Program-made: the position numbers and the translations under genes
Notes under the pieces: model-generated
What the model was told of the DNA's origin: nothing
Databases searched by the model: none
The model's input: the letters and a program-made list of their open reading frames with translations, nothing else
Part shown: positions 63,639 to 64,000 of the stretch, piece by piece
Layout of the letters: each line of letters begins with the position of its first letter
Position numbering within the stretch: position 1 is the stretch's first letter
Assembly: GCF_024652905.1 (NCBI RefSeq)
Contig: NZ_CP102428.1
Location: 2,678,501-2,742,500, forward strand
From: Pseudomonas oryzihabitans
GTDB taxonomy: Bacteria; Pseudomonadota; Gammaproteobacteria; Pseudomonadales; Pseudomonadaceae
DNA length: 64,000 nucleotides
Direction: 5' to 3'

Positions 63639-64000
63639 TCACTCCGGCTCCTGGCGCCTGTTGGTCTCGGTACGCTGGCGCTGTCGCCATTGATCCAGAT
63701 AGACCACCTGGCCGTGCTCGGGCTTGGCCTGATAGGCAGGGGCCGAAGCCACCACCGAATCCGCCGCCGGGCGTTCGACCTCGGGCACCACGAAAGGCGC
63801 GAACTCGACCTTGGCCAGCGTCTTGCCGAACAGGGCCAGAGAGGCGTCGAGTCGCTCCTCTCCCGTCACGGTGAATTCGAAGGAGAACAACCGCGCCAGG
63901 CGCTTGCGGCCCTTGGCATCGGCCAGCCAGCGAAAACGGGAAAAGGCCACGGCGCCATCGAGCAGCGTGACCTTGCGGCGACGACACTCCTGCTCGGCTA
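63639..64000 (-). CDS. DUF3301 protein (5' end outside the window)
   Basis: The frame stays open to the window edge, so the true start is upstream; at least 119 residues are visible. EQECRRRKVTLLDGAVAFSR then FRWLADAKGRKRLARLFSFE and TVTGEERLDASLALFGKTL are typical of DUF3301, which usually has one N-terminal membrane helix (not seen here). A proline-rich tail contains YLDQWRQRQRTETNRRQE. A GTG at 63950 could be taken for a start but falls inside the domain. It is read leftward into the gap before the YcaD-like gene. Confidence 0.8.
   Translation of the reverse strand, partial: AEQECRRRKVTLLDGAVAFSRFRWLADAKGRKRLARLFSFEFTVTGEERLDASLALFGKTLAKVEFAPFVVPEVERPAADSVVASAPAYQAKPEHGQVVYLDQWRQRQRTETNRRQEPE

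Noticed and set aside
63639-63950. GTG at 63950 as the start of a complete 103-residue gene
   Set aside because: The frame continues to the window edge with good coding sequence (EQECRRRKVTLLDG), so the gene is partial and starts outside.

Overview
The window is high-GC, gene-dense DNA that reads as the chromosome of a Pseudomonas-like gammaproteobacterium. Supporting this are a cyanide-insensitive oxidase operon with a DUF2474 mini-gene, a TtgR-like repressor, YejK, ZapE, RlmI, a DUF2868/DUF3482 pair, a consensus Vfr/CRP box and several Pseudomonas-type palindromic repeats. The species cannot be fixed from sequence alone; the P. oryzihabitans/psychrotolerans group is a guess. I see no rRNA or tRNA gene, CRISPR array, prophage or insertion sequence with a transposase.

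Layout. 1-2936: ProU-type glycine betaine ABC importer (proV truncated by the window edge, proW, proX). 3142-9671: FAD amine/amino-acid oxidase, DapA-fold aldolase, aldehyde dehydrogenase, amino-acid permease and a GntR regulator with two DNA-binding domains, together a probable nitrogen-compound catabolic unit. 9751-13217: yejK, two unknown proteins separated by three ~98-bp tandem repeats, and folA. 13299-16950: DUF2868 membrane protein and DUF3482 GTPase, then an alpha/beta hydrolase. 16951-17659: a ~450-bp nested palindrome. 17660-20285: cioA-cioB-DUF2474. 20764-26480: MFS exporter, chemoreceptor behind a Vfr-like box, and an SDR dehydrogenase overlapping a GH15 glycosidase. 26869-32731: lone receiver protein, BetT with a BetI-like palindrome, AbrB-family membrane protein, a small unknown protein and a diguanylate cyclase. 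32728-39431: second diguanylate cyclase, HDOD protein, three unknown proteins, a SIRT5-type sirtuin and a second FtsH-like protease.

39504-46235: QEGLA-motif protein, VOC protein, LysR regulator, Pit phosphate transporter, a secreted protein, ZapE and a MAPEG protein. 46304-51273: Bcr/CflA-type MFS pump divergent from a TtgR-like repressor over a TtgR-like operator, then a copper unit (copZ divergent from copA-cueR over a perfect 37-bp palindrome). 51274-60557: two copies of a MITE-like repeat, two paralogous small unknown proteins, rlmI, two stress-type basic proteins sharing a C-terminal module, a lipoprotein, an AsmA-family protein, an MFS-DeoR-EamA group and a DUF3140 gene. 60681-64000: an alpha/beta hydrolase, a secreted protein built of 25-residue repeats, a YcaD-like MFS protein and a partial DUF3301 gene.

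Themes are osmoprotection (ProU, BetT), export and metal detoxification, c-di-GMP and chemotaxis signalling, and envelope upkeep. Most genes are ordinary core or shell functions. The less-described items are the 25-residue repeat protein, the shared C-terminal module of the two basic proteins, the small paralog pair, the tandem-wHTH GntR regulator and three families of palindromic repeats.
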